Source: Phragmites australis
Lineage: Eukaryota; Streptophyta; Magnoliopsida; Poales; Poaceae
Assembly: GCF_958298935.1 (NCBI RefSeq)
Contig: NC_084943.1
Coordinates: forward strand, 18,717,001-18,781,000
Reading direction: 5' to 3'
DNA: 64,000 nucleotides
The position numbers were made by a program, and so were the translations under genes. This document shows, piece after piece, positions 1 to 12,000 of this stretch. The notes beneath the pieces were generated by a model. It was given only the letters and a program-made list of their open reading frames with translations. It did not search any database and was not told where the DNA came from. The first letter of the stretch is position 1. Each line of letters begins with the position of its first letter.

Positions 1-757
1 AGCCAGAGTACTTTTCGATGTTACTTGGCGTACACACGCACATGAGCGCATATTTCATATTTTACATTGAGTAAATATTTTTCCAAAAGACATGTACTTT
101 TTCTTGTTTTATGAGGTAGGTTTTCTTATCAAATAATTCTTGAGTATATTAATTGCACCCTTTTCTTAACCTTCTAAATGAGTTTCTTCTATGCTAATTG
201 ACAATATAGCCTAATACATCAAGTCTCTCGATGTATATATATTCGTTATAAACATTTGTAATTAAAAGTAATTAATCCATGCATGTATACTGCTGAAGAG
301 TAACCATTATGTTGACATATATACATCAGCATCAATGCTGTCGTTTGTGGCCCTGGTCTTGAAAAAGAAATGGCAGGTTCAAACATTATCATATAAACAT
401 GGGGATCTTTCAAGCTTTGGAGAGATTCCATATTTTTGCAGCGGTTGGCATAAAAAAATCCAATATTCCCCATATATCTTGCTCGACCCCATTTAAAGTT
501 GTTCTAAACGTTATCCAGTATGCATGTCAGCTAGCGACTTTATCAAATGGACATGGACACATTCATGTATGGAGAAATATGCGTCTATTTTCCGGTGGAG
601 ATTGCATGATGTAACAGTTTATATGTTAGTTTCATGTCAGGAACATTGACATATATTTAATACAATAAGAACCCGATTCTCACACGGTAATATATCCAAG
701 AAAGTGTTCTGATCGATGAACAACGGTTTCTGTAAATTCTAATACTATTGCAAAAGC
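1..757. other. AT-rich intergenic DNA, no gene seen
   Basis: Only short open frames occur, with no homology I recognise, no splice-compatible exon series and no repeat with clear ends. A short MITE or LTR fragment could be present, but I see no defensible boundary. Confidence 0.5.
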
Positions 758-760
758 TAG

Positions 761-2150
761 CACTACTAAAGAATAGACCTTATATGCCAGTTCTGCTAGA
801 ACTGACAGTGATAATAATACCACTGCCGGTTCGTCAGAAAAATGGTATCACTGCCGATTGTTAATAAGAATTAGTAGTGATACTTAAATATCACTACCGG
901 TTCATATTAAGAATCAGAAGTGATAATATCACTGCTGGTTGTTATTTTGAACCGGCAATGAAGGTAAGCTTAGGTCGGAAATTTTTATCCAACTCACTTC
1001 ATCGTTTGGCTCTGTCTATTTTTTCTAAGTCACCTCGCGCGGCTCCTTGCGAACCACAACAACCTTTTCTCTTCCAAGCGCTCAACCTTATCTCCTCCAG
1101 ATCCAGGAGGAGGAGGCTGGATGGGGAGGTGGGTGTGAAGGGGTGGGGTGCCATAGGAAGACAGCATGGGGAGGCGGAGGGGGCCAGCGTCAGTGAGGCG
1201 ACGTTGCAAGGGGGCGATGGCAAGGCGGCGCTCCAAGGTCCGTCAATTTCTTCTTTTTTTATTCGAATCCTCTTCCTATAGGCGTGCAAATGGGTGTGAT
1301 TCACAGCTTACTCACGTGTAGATCGGGTGCAGGCTTCACGCGGCAAGCACAAGTAGCACCAACGAGCACAACTGGCATCATGCGCAGGTGGCTGACAGCG
1401 AGGGCGACTAGCAGCGGGTGGCAGGGGTGCATCCCAGTGTTCGCGACGTTCCGCGGGCGACGGGCGTGGGGCTTGGGACCAGGCGGTGGCAACTAGTGTC
1501 CCCTTCGTCGGGACTCACTTCATTTTGCTATTGATGTATTTGTACATGTAGTAGAGTTTTGGCACAAGTAGCACCAACGAGCACAACTGGCATCATGCGC
1601 AGGTGGCTGACAGCGAGGGCGACTAGCAGCGGGTGGCAGGGGTGCGTCTCAGTGTTCGCGGCATTCCGCGGGCGACGGGCGCGGGGCTTGGGACCGGGCG
1701 GCGGCAACTAGTGTCCCCTTCGTCGGGACTCACTTCATTTTGCTATTGATGTATTTGTACATGTAGTAGAGTTTTGGCACTGAGGATATTTAGCATCTGT
1801 CATAAGTTCCTTCTCCATAATATATAGTTGTTCTCATTGATTTTGTGTTTTTATTTTGCAATAAGGGTCCCTTGTTTCTTGTTGTGACTTCATTTTCGAT
1901 GATGTGAATGTTTGATCTTGTAGCACTCATGGATGAAACCAGCGGTGTTGGAGCGGGCGCGGGGGCAAGGGCCGAGCGGATGTAGTCGTTTTTTCTTTTT
2001 TTGGTTTTCAAAAAATACCATTACTGTCGGTCGATAACTATCGTCAATAATAGCAACTCAACTATCATTATCGCTTGCGTACTACCGGTTCCAAAACTGG
2101 TAGTGAAAGCCAGTTTGAAACCGGCAGTGAAAGCCTATTTTGTAGTAGTG
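761..2150. mobile_element. Non-autonomous CACTA (En/Spm-type) transposon
   Basis: The left end starts CACTACTA and the right end finishes TAGTAGTG, so the terminal inverted repeats begin with the diagnostic CACTA. The element is flanked on both sides by the triplet TAG (758-760 and 2151-2153), matching the 3-bp target duplication of CACTA elements. Subterminal regions carry many copies, in both orientations, of a short motif around CACTGCCGGTT, as expected for transposase-binding arrays. The interior (about 1000-1780) is GC-rich and unlike the AT-rich ends; it may be captured host DNA. No transposase frame is present, so the element would depend on a partner in trans. Confidence 0.88.
1347..1776. 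repeat. 215-bp tandem duplication inside the CACTA element
   Basis: A unit starting GCACAAGTAGCACC at about 1347 recurs at about 1562, with an offset of 215 bp. The two copies differ by only a few substitutions, so the duplication is recent relative to the decay of the surrounding DNA. Both copies end in a stretch containing GTAGAGTTTTGGCAC. Confidence 0.85.
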
Positions 2151-2673
2151 TAGGTAGCAAAATTTATACTAAACCGATTAAGTTAACAAAAGAAAACTAA
2201 AAACAAAAAGACTGATGGAGGGTGCATATGTGATTGGTCCCAATGTTTTCCTTTTACCACTCTATATTTCAGCAATCTTTATTAGCATTAGTATTGAATT
2301 GCATACATAGCTTAATTATTTGGATTATCGGTCTATTTTTTGGCTCGCCTTAATTATCTGTAATTCCTAGCTCCACTATTGTGAACAAAAATAATTGAAA
2401 CAAAAGAAAATTAGCCAATCAAGTTCGTGACCAAACTATATATTAGCATATGCAAAATTAGCGGATTAATTGTGCGAGTAGTATTGATACGTACCACCTA
2501 GTTAACAACCCGACCTGCCACCGAAATAATAAAACAGAATGAAAAAGAAATTGTTTGTTTATCTTTTTTCTAAATATTAATGAAAAAAGAAACCAAATGA
2601 CAGAGACATGATTATTCCCTACAGCACTGCTCATTTTGAGCGTGATGCACACGTCGAAGATTCTTATGCCGAC

Positions 2674-2677
<4 letters not shown>

Positions 2678-2731
<54 letters not shown>
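2678..2731. repeat. (TC)n microsatellite upstream of the glutaredoxin gene
   Basis: An uninterrupted run of about 27 TC units ends about 195 bp before the glutaredoxin start codon. Pyrimidine-rich tracts are common in grass promoters and 5' leaders. Whether it is transcribed cannot be seen from sequence. Confidence 0.95.
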
Positions 2732-2738
<7 letters not shown>

Positions 2739-2926
2739 CAAGCACATACTATTCTCCTCTTCCTCCATCGGATGAACACTATAAGAGGACCTCACACCCT
2801 ACACTCGCAAAGCACACAACCACAAACACTTCAACACACACAACTAGCTGTAGCTACTATAGCTGCCTAACTCATTAATAACTCACTAGCTAGTAAGCTC
2901 GATCCTCAGAAGTCAAGAAGACGGCG

Positions 2927-3241
2927 ATGGCGGAGAGAGTGGCGAAGCTGTCGACGGAGAAGGCGGTGGTGATCTTCACGTGGAGCGAGTGCCCGATGTG
3001 CCACACGGTGGACAGGCTCTTCTCCGACCTCGGCTCGTGCGCGGCGGTGCACGAGCTCGACAAGGATCCGCGCGGCCGCGAGATGGAGCGCGAGCTCGTC
3101 CGCCGCCTCGGCCGCTCGCCGCCCGTCCCCGCTGTCTTCATCGGCGGCAACCTCGTCGGCTCCACCGACAGGGTCATGTCGCTGCACCTCGCCGGCCAGC
3201 TCGTGCCTATGCTCAAGGGCGCCGGCGCCATATGGCTCTGA
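2927..3241 (+). CDS. CC-type (class III, ROXY-like) glutaredoxin, single exon
   Basis: This encodes a 104-residue thiol oxidoreductase of the plant-specific glutaredoxin class III. Members typically act with TGA bZIP transcription factors in development and stress or nitrogen signalling. The fold is complete: a beta strand leads to the active site [10 protein letters not shown] (CPMC at residues 22-25), then the [11 protein letters not shown] segment containing the cis-proline and glutathione-binding strand, then a GGNLVGSTD loop. The C-terminus ends AIWL, matching the ALWL-type tail that ROXY proteins use for partner binding. Length, lack of introns and high GC all fit the family in grasses. 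The active site is unusual: most class III members have CCMC, CCMS or CCLC, whereas CPMC resembles the CPYC class. The chosen ATG is the first in frame and sits at the family's usual distance before the active site. Target specificity is not readable from sequence. Confidence 0.93.
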   Translation: MAERVAKLSTEKAVVIFTWSECPMCHTVDRLFSDLGSCAAVHELDKDPRGREMERELVRRLGRSPPVPAVFIGGNLVGSTDRVMSLHLAGQLVPMLKGAGAIWL

Positions 3242-3871
3242 ATCCATTCATCCATCAATCCATCGATGACAACTATAACCACTCACACCCCTAATTTTGT
3301 TGTGAGTCTATATAGAAACCACCTTGCATGCATGAAACTAATTAATTATTTGCATGTGCTTAAAAATTAAAAGAGCTAGCTACGTATACACATGCATGTA
3401 CGTTACGTGCATGGTACATGCTATATATAGAGTGTGTTCACAAGTCACAAGTATGAGGTCCATATCTGGACCGTCCGATGACAAAGGGACGGTTAGGATG
3501 TTGACCGGTGACGAGCCAAGTTCTTACATCAAGGCAGTTCCCAAGAATATGTGAGAGGTTTTGTTTTGCTTTGCCGCTAGTGTACTCTAGCAGGGCTGAA
3601 AAGGGTTAGGAATGACCAGTCCGTGTCTTTGAATGATTAAAGGGCTTGTAACCTAGCTTCCCTTTCCAGTTTTCCCAATGAGATATGAATTTTGAGCTGC
3701 CTCTCTTGTTGTTCTTGGATTATTGTTCGTGCTTTACTATAAGCAGGGGTGGAGATATACCATTTTATCGGGAAAAATACGAAATTTAAAAGTCTAAATA
3801 ATGAATACTTGTAAAGGTGCGAAAAAGCATATATATTATTTTGATTGACAGTGGAATGTGGAATCAATCAA
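3242..3871. other. 3' flank of the glutaredoxin gene, no further gene seen
   Basis: This AT-rich DNA probably includes the glutaredoxin 3' UTR. The short open frames lack recognisable homology. Confidence 0.5.
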
Positions 3872-4408
3872 TCAATACTATATATTAAAGCTCCAAAAAT
3901 TGGAGTGATTCTAGAGTCCACGGCACTGTAGTTACTGTTTGCATGGGTCCTACGTATGTATATATGTATATATATAGATACCGATATGTATGTATATACG
4001 TATATGTATATGTGTGCATATATGTGTATGTATGTATATACGTATCTATATATTTACATGTATAATATAATTTTTTGGGAAATTTCAGAAAAATAGCGAA
4101 AGGTATAATAGTTATATTGATAAATCGATTAAATAATCTAAAATGCATAGAAAAAAATATATAAAACTCAAAAAAAATATGAAACAAATTTTGTTATGTT
4201 CGTATTACTGTCGTCTACATATTAAAATTATGTGCATGCATAAAAATAATATTGTTTTCTCCATAATTAAATGAATGTGTTAAATATTAATAAATTCATA
4301 AATAAATATTGAGATGTCCAAAATTGGTGAACATAACTGTTTTAGACTTCTTTTGTCATGTTCTGTGCAAAAAAAATAGGTATGGCGTAGACGCGTCAAT
4401 CCGCCTAG
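3872..4408 (+). mobile_element. Helitron-like non-autonomous element
   Basis: The left end reads TCAATACTATATATTAAAGC, close to the common plant Helitron 5' terminus (TC followed by a TACTATATTAAAGC-like stretch). The right end is CTAG, preceded within 25 bp by a GC-rich segment containing the palindrome GACGCGTC. The insertion lies between A and T as expected. No Rep/helicase coding sequence is present. An AT-rich low-complexity stretch (about 3952-4056) lies inside. The 3' hairpin is not a perfect match to the known consensus, so the call is tentative. Confidence 0.5.
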
Positions 4409-5173
4409 TTTGAATTAAATACGCACAACATGAGCCTTTACGTGTCGAGTTTCTACTTCCCATTCTCCTTTTCGATAATTCAACAGTCTAATTCGATACT
4501 TTTGTTCCCACTTCCTTTAAAGTTTCTTTTTTTTTCTCTTTCTGATTTGATCCGAGTAACTGTTGTAAATATTACCGTACTTCATACTTCTGCTAAGTAG
4601 TGCTCATGTGCTTCAAGATAAGTGAAAAGTTAGTAGGGAAAATAATTAAATATAAGTGAAAATTAAGCACAAACTCTAACACAAATTAATTAGAGAAATT
4701 TCTTTTGCCATAGAAAACTTGCATTCCCCTTCCCTCTTCTACAACGTATGAACCATCACAAGAGAAAAAATAGGAAGCTCGAAACTTCAAGATAAAAACC
4801 AGAAAATGATAGAAAATTCGCAAAATATGTGTAGGTACTTCTGAACAAAATTTACACCAGTAAATATTTTAGCATGTGTTACATAAAAGACAAGGGAGTT
4901 ATTCTTTTATAAACTTGATGCGTAGTCCCTGCTCTGCTGAAAGTTTCTATTATTTTAATTTCTAGTATTTTTTTCTTGGTTTCTTTTTTAGCTCCATGTG
5001 CAACTCGCATTTTAACATGATTTTCTAGTATTTTTCTTGATGTCAAATGACCTTGAGTCGACGGAGTGGCAAAAAGAAACAAATGCACAGACCGAGTTAG
5101 TGGCAAAAGAGGGAAGTGCAATGGCAGAAAAGAGAATATGGGTTCCTTTTATGGAAGAAGAAAGTTTTCTCTA
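4409..5173. other. AT-rich intergenic DNA, no gene seen
   Basis: No recognisable gene, and no repeat with clear ends, was found here. Confidence 0.5.
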
Positions 5174-5754
5174 CTCCCTCCGTTCACAACATGGCGTTTT
5201 GGACAAGATACGTTGAAACTTTCAAAATTTTGATCATAAATACTCCCTCTGATTGTAAATGTAGGTCGTTTTAGCCTCCTTAATTATTCTCTAAATATAA
5301 GTTATTCTCAAACTTCTATGCGTTTTTTTCTCTTTTATTCCCTTCTTGCCTTTGTTCAATGAATACTACTACTCTCACAAATTAATGAGTTATCTTTTCT
5401 AATACAGAATAAATAAAGAGCAACAAGGTCATTTGATCTACTTTCTTAATCCTTATGCACAAGTCTAAAACGACTTACATTTGCAATCGGAGGGAGTAGC
5501 TTTTAAAATATTTAGCTTCATAACATGTAAATTATATGTGTGGATCTATTTTGAAAAATACTTTCACAATATCATAACTTATTGGATTTTATAAGTATAT
5601 TCTAGTTAAAAATAGTGATCAAAGTTACGCATCTATTTTGAAAAATACTTTAATATCATAATTTATTAGATTTTATAAATATATTCTAATTAAAAATAGA
5701 GATCAAAGTTATGTATAACAGACTGTGATATCCAAATCTTAAGACTGGAGGGAG
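5174..5754. mobile_element. Stowaway-type MITE (outer)
   Basis: The terminal inverted repeats CTCCCTCCG and CTGGAGGGAG are flanked by TA on both sides, the Stowaway/Tc1-mariner target duplication. The element is interrupted by a second Stowaway. Its right half contains an approximately 90-bp imperfect tandem duplication (about 5550-5715) built around TTGAAAAATACTTT. Confidence 0.85.
5243..5496. mobile_element. Stowaway-type MITE nested in the outer one
   Basis: This 254-bp element has near-perfect terminal inverted repeats of over 30 bp (CTCCCTCTGATTGTAAATG... and its complement) and TA on both sides. It lies wholly inside the outer Stowaway, so it inserted later. Confidence 0.88.
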
Positions 5755-5812
5755 TATTATTTAAGAAATAAAGGACTTATTTGGATCAAGCATTCTAAGT
5801 TTTTTTAAGGAG

Positions 5813-7298
5813 AAAGTCAATATTGCTCCCTCAATTATTGCTCGAGTTTGTTTGTTCCCCTCTCCCCCTCACCGAACTGCAAAACTAGATATCTTAAAAA
5901 ATAGTGTAATTTACCTCTTTAACTGATTTTGATAATGATTTCATCCTACATGGCGATAACTCAGTCTGTCCTGTTGGAAGCGTTTCGCTGATATTGCATC
6001 AAAAAATTAAAAAAAATATCATAAAAACCACAAATTTTTTGAAAAATACTAGAGACAATTCTAAAACCTTATGTGCAAAATAAAAAATAATATCCTTTGC
6101 ATCATATTTCATGGAGAGGAAGCTTGGAAAAAAAAGAAGAAAAAGCATGCTTTAAAAAGTGTGCAGCTCATTTATTAACTCATGTCAAGAAAAATATTAA
6201 CATGCAAACATATATTTTTGTGTAGGATGTACCTTAAGATGATCTATAAAATTAGTTTCACTTCATTTAGAGTTTTATTAATTTCTCCATGATTTTTACA
6301 AAGTTCATAAGCATAAATGAACGTGTTGGTTTTTATTGGTTTCCATGTAAAATCGAGTAAAACAAATTTTGTATATTCATCTGAGCTTCAAATCAAGTGA
6401 AACAATTTTTTTTTTGGTTTCCTTGTAACATAATCACGGGATAAACGTATTTATACTCATGAAAAAGTTATATTTTCTACCAGAAAATTTATTTTCTAAA
6501 ACTAGTTAAATGCATAATTAATTATTTGCTAATTCAAAAATCATGAAACCGATTTTTTAGTCTTATTACAAGATACTCTATCTTCTAAAAATACATAAAA
6601 TCATGAAATAGTTATTGTAACATGCAGAATTGAGTAAATGTATTACAACTAGATTAATTCATAACTAATCCATCACACTCCTAAAATTAGTGAAACCACT
6701 TTTATTAATTTACTTAAACAATTATTTGTGTAGAAAAAATAATGGTAGACATGAAAAAAATTAATTACAGTGTTGTTTCTTAATATGTTCATTTTATGCT
6801 TGAGAACTTTGTAAAAATCATGGAGAAATTAATAAAACTCTAAATGAAGTGAAACTAATTTTATAGATCCTCTTAAGGTACATCCTGCACACAAATATAT
6901 GTGTTTGCATCTTAATATTTTCCATGATGTGAGTTAATAAATGAGCTGCACGTTTTTTGAAGCATGCTTTTTCTTTTTTCAAGACTTCCTCTTCATGAAA
7001 TATGATGCAAATGATATTATTTTTAAAAAAATAACAGAAGTTTTTAAAATTATCTCTAGTATTTTTAGAATTTTTTATGATTTTTATGATTTTTTTGAAT
7101 TTTTTGATGCCGCATCGATGAAACGTTGCCAACATGGTAGACTGAGTTATCGCCACGTAAAATGAAACCATCATCAAAACTAGTTAAGAAGTTAAATTGT
7201 ATCAGTTTGAATAGTTGAAAGAGGTGGGATATATGATTTTACGGTTCGAGGGAGACAAACAGACTCGAGCAATAGTTGATGGAGGCGATATGAACTTT
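5813..7298. mobile_element. Long inverted repeat (foldback/MITE-like) element
   Basis: The left arm (about 5813-6325) and right arm (about 6782-7298) are inverted copies of each other over about 515 bp, separated by a 456-bp AT-rich spacer. Matching landmarks include ATTGCTCGAG near both outer ends, AAAGCATGCTT, GATCTATAAAATTAG in the left arm with its complement in the right arm, and CTCCATGATTTTTACAAAG near both inner ends. No transposase frame is seen. Target duplication and exact termini could not be settled, so the superfamily (Mutator-like or foldback) is open. A transcript through it would fold into a very long hairpin. Confidence 0.8.
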
Positions 7299-8281
7299 TT
7301 TTCCTTTTTTGACAGGCCTGTTGTACAAATGAGCCCAGTATGCTGGCCCAGGTGAACAAGAATCTGTCCAGCAATGTGATGGCCCAAAGGAGAGGGTTCA
7401 ATGCCAACTTTTTGCAGCAGCCCCCTGTTTGTACTATTCATTTTCTCTTTTCAATCAAATAATATTTGAGTTAAAAAACAATATGATGGTTCAAGTATGG
7501 AAAAATATAACCCTTTGTTTTTGCCTTGTGTTTGTGTTCTATTTTTGTCATCACTACACACACAGATAACTGACGACAGCATTATATTTCCAGAGGAACA
7601 AGATTATGTACATCCAAACTTCAAAGATGCATTTTCTAGCTATAAATACTGTGATCTTTAATAGCCCATCTTCTCTGTTGGAATAAGCTAGCCAACAATG
7701 GGACAATATAGTCTAACAATAAGAAGAGTTTATCTGAATTTCTTGTTTTGTCACTGTGACCACTACATTTAGTGGAAACTTTGAGACCCATATATAGATA
7801 TAGTAAACCTCCAGATGGCATGCAATTGCAATTAACAAAATGAAACTAAACTCTTCAGTTACAAACCATCACACTCCATTCCAACCTGTAATCATTGACA
7901 ATATGTCGTTGATGAATCAGAAGCTTCTACTATACACCCAAGATGTACATGAAAGTGGTCCAAACAAAGATGCCCAAAAACAAGTGAGGCAGTACATACA
8001 TAATCTCAAGTAACATGCAGCTAACCACAGACTTGGAGACCATGCGTGTGAGTTGGTAGTGTGTGTGAATGACTGAATGTGACACTCCAAAGCGATGAAG
8101 CAAGTGAATGGAGATGAAATTTTAGCTCATTGCATGCTCAGATCCAGATGAGCCAATAGACACCTAAATTTGGAGCTGGAGAACTAGCCCCATACGCTAT
8201 CCGCCGGAACAACAACCTTGCCTGGGTACGTGACTCATCTGAGCCATTCGATCTTTGATCTGACGGTACTTAGAGGTCGAT
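7299..8281. other. Intergenic DNA, no supported gene
   Basis: A GC-richer patch at about 7310-7440 and another at about 8110-8280 look exon-like, but no frame continues and I recognise no domain. The second patch is cut off at 8282 by the start of LTR sequence, so it could be a truncated terminal exon. Confidence 0.4.
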
Positions 8282-9026
8282 TGTAACACCCTACTCTTCA
8301 ATAAAAGCATATTTTTTTAAAAAAATTGACAGCAACTCCTCTGTATGTTGAGGTATGACTGACCCAGCAACATGAATATGAAATAAGCAGCGATAATACT
8401 CCTTACGACTTGAACAAGCCGCACAACTCTTTACAATGCATATGGGATTGAAACTCCTTTACACCAGGAGCTTATCTCAAGCAAAGGCGTCGCATTCTTA
8501 GGTAAATTCATAGTGACCTAGATTACAAAGTGTGGGTCGTGTAAGCTACTAACCCTAAGCCCATTATGCTCATCAAAATGACTTAAGCACACCTGTAAAA
8601 AAAAAATTAACGGGGTGAGATAAACTCAACAAGTAACGGCTATAAATAAATACATATATCATCTATGGTTTGAATAAAAACTAACTTGAAAGCAAAAGCT
8701 TACTCTCGAAGATGGGTCAAGACATGGGAAATTAAAAAAAAATACTCCTCCATATAGTACAACATCTGCTAATACAATCCCTCGACATGGTGACCGCCAA
8801 ACAAACACCCAAAGTGTCCATACATCATAGTACCAATTCTCTAGGGTTTCATATTCTTCAAACGGTATGGGAATGTATGAATACCATGATGCAACTTCAT
8901 TTGAGAGTTTAATGTTGGACAATGCCAACCTTTCATGAAACTCCAGGTATCGGTACAAGTCACGACACGATAGCGGTGACCGGACTTTATCTCTATATGA
9001 TATGTGAGAAACCAAGTTAAAATATG
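8282..9026 (-). mobile_element. Partial Ty3/gypsy-type LTR, left piece
   Basis: The left boundary begins TGTAACACCC, the typical terminus of large gypsy chromovirus LTRs in grasses. The body resembles the minus orientation of such LTRs, for example the ACTCAACAAGTAACGG stretch near 8620. It is interrupted at about 9026 by a Sirevirus-type LTR and appears to resume after 12515. The open frame on the minus strand (8659-9015) lies within LTR sequence and is not taken as a gene. Confidence 0.55.
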
Positions 9027-12000
9027 CCTTGGTTTATTTATGATGAGTGATTGACAAGATTGTAGTCTTGGTTTGATAAGTTTTAGGTTGCTTGATCATG
9101 TCTATATGTTGCAAATATAATCATGTCTGACCTAAAGTGAAAAGGAAATGGAGTTTATATTTTTGTTTCTAAGTCCAGGGAAATTATACTCGTCAGATGG
9201 TTCGGTATGTAGGAAATTGTACACACCGGATAATCCAGTGTGTAGATGCAGTGCACGCCAAAATATTCTTTCTTTGGCGGCAAAATTTGAATATTTCACC
9301 GGATGGTCCAGTGTTTAGGGGATATAAACACCGGAGAATTTTCCAGAGAAGTTTGTTTTTTGTGCCGGAGAGAAGATGCACACCGGATAGTCTGGCGATG
9401 AGCAAAGTTAACACCGGAGGCTTCACTGGATCATTTAACAAAGATATTGCAAAATGAGGTATGATGCAGTTATACTCACCGGATGATCCGGTGATGCATC
9501 TTGTACTCATCGAAGGGTTTTCCAAGAGGTTTCCAGAGAAGGAATCATTGTACCCACCGGATGGTCTGGTGTTCAAAGGTTGTACACACTAGAACATCCG
9601 GTGTTCATAATTTTCCGTGGTTTTGGTCCTTTGATAGGGATTTTGAAGTTGGGCTAATTGGAGATGTTTTTGGAGGTTTAGATAAACATGTTTGCTTTTC
9701 TAATGTTGTGCAGGTGATGGGTACAACTTGGCGGTCGATGGTGGGATGATCAGGGCCAAGCAGGGAGTTTGGTGCTAGATGATCAAGGAGACCAAGCAGA
9801 ATCAAGGGTGATCCTAGCTGTGTACATGGAGGTCAAGCAAAGCATGTAAGGAAGGATGAAGATGACGTGGTGACAAAATCAAGCGAAGGAGATGTCAGTG
9901 CAAGTGACAAGACAGCCTGAGGGAGTGGGAGCGGGAGAGATTTGCTGGCGATCAAGATCGCAAGACGGAGTACACGCGTTGACATCGGGATGCTTGCTTG
10001 GGGTCAAAGCTAGCAGCAGTGAGTCACGCTTTGAGAAGCGTGCGAAGCAGCTTCGCGGTTTAGCCTCAAAACCATGTAGGGACGAAGTGCACATGGCATC
10101 ATCACAAAGCAAGCGTCGAGGCAAAGTTAAGTCGTGAAGGTGTCACAACCGTTCGATGGACGGAGCGGAAAATATACCAAAATACCCTAGTGGTAAGTGG
10201 GAGGCCATGGTAAGTGAGGGGTATTCTGGGAACAAGAAAACTTAAGGGCTAAGGCACCTCCCTAGGCCTATAAATAGAGGGGTAGAAGTAGCAAAAATGG
10301 TCCTATTAGATTATGATTATGATTTTGGTGATTAATGACTATAGTTATTGAGACTAACATCTTTGTCAAGAATATATATTAGTAAGTCTCATGGATGCAA
10401 TACATGAAGAAGCCACCGAAACCGGGATAAAATTTGGACTAAATTGGAAAAGTCCCAGAGAAATTATTCTCACTAGATAGTCCGGTGCAGAGAAGTTTAA
10501 ACTCATCGGAGCATTTTGTCTAGAGGTTGTTAGCCTCACCGGATAGTCCGGTGTTAGAACTTTGTACACATCGGAGTATTCCTCTCGGGTGTGTTATACT
10601 CACCGGATGGTCCGGTGATGGGAGCAGAAGCACACCGGAGTACTTAACATAAGGGTTGACCTTCGAAGGAAACTGAAGTTAAGTACACTGAATGATCCAG
10701 TGTTAGAAGAGTAAGTACATCGGAGCATTTAACAGTGTGTATGAGAATACACAGAAGATGGTGTTGTACACACCGAAAGGTCTGGCAATGAAGGAATGAT
10801 AACACCGGAGTATTTTCCAAAAGTGAAGAGATTGGCTCAGGCTTAAGTAAACTCACCAGATAGTTTGATGATGAAAGTGAAGAATACATCCGACAATCCG
10901 GTGTTCAGAAGAAGTTTGAGTGTAGTTCCAACGGTTAGTATCCACTGATATACACACCGGATGGTCCGGTGATTATATTACTGTTGTCACCGGATCATCC
11001 AATATTCACAGTAAAGTTGAGCCGTTGGAGCAACGGCTAATCTACGGAGTTGAGGCTATATATACCCACTCACTCAGCTATTTGAAGGTGCTAGAGTTCA
11101 AAAAAGTCCATATACACTTGATAAGACATCCAAGCCACCAAAGTGCTTAAAGTGTTCATTCAAGGAAATTAAGCACATCATTAGAGAGTGATTAGTGCTT
11201 ATAGACTTAGAGAGAAGTGTTGCTAGATGCTGAAATCTAGAGAGTGGATCAAGGAGTGATCCAACCGTGTACCGAGAGGTACGCTGGTGCCTTAGAGTCT
11301 TAGTGACTCGCCGGTAACTTGTTGATCCTCCGAATTGGTGTGGAGTGGTGGAAAGAAGATTGTGTGGAGACATGGGGCTCTTGTCTTTGTAACTAAAGCT
11401 TCGGAGTAAAGACGGCGTACAAGTGATTGGAAGAGAGGTTAGTGATGAGACCTCATCTTGGTGGCTTGGTGGCTCATCGTGCTTAAGACCTTATCTTGAT
11501 GACTTGGTAGCTCAAGAGCCGTGATCGGAAGAGACTTGGCGATCGAGAACATATCCTTTGTGGAGCTCCAACGTGGACTAGGGGTGGCTTGTGTGCCACC
11601 GATACCACGGGATAAAAATCCCTTATGTCGAGTTTGTTGTCTACCTTATTTACATTTTCGCATTTACATACTTGCAAGTTACCTTGCTAGAGTAAGTTAT
11701 AATCCTTTCAAGCGGTAGAATAGACACACTAGATAAATCTAGAGCAAATTTAGATAGAAATTAAGATAGATTTATCTTGTGAAGTTTTTGGAGCCATTAG
11801 TTTCTAAGTGTTCTAATTCACCCTCCTTAGGATGTCACTGTTCCTCACAGTAGAGCTGTAAGGGAGCCTTGAGCTAGCCACTTATGCTTGAGAGCTAGGG
11901 TTTTAGAGGAGATGGGAGGATATGCTTAGCCTTTTGTAATATGTTAGAGCTTTTGTAAGAGGAAAATACTTTGTAATCTATCTAAAATAGGGCTGACCTC

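Noticed and set aside
2458..2878. Open frames containing Arg-Glu or Ser-Leu runs
   Set aside because: They are translations of the (TC)n microsatellite.
8110..8281. Possible terminal exon on the minus strand (reading VTYPGKVVVPADSVWG then stop)
   Set aside because: The frame is only 16 codons between stops, with no identifiable family or adjoining exon.
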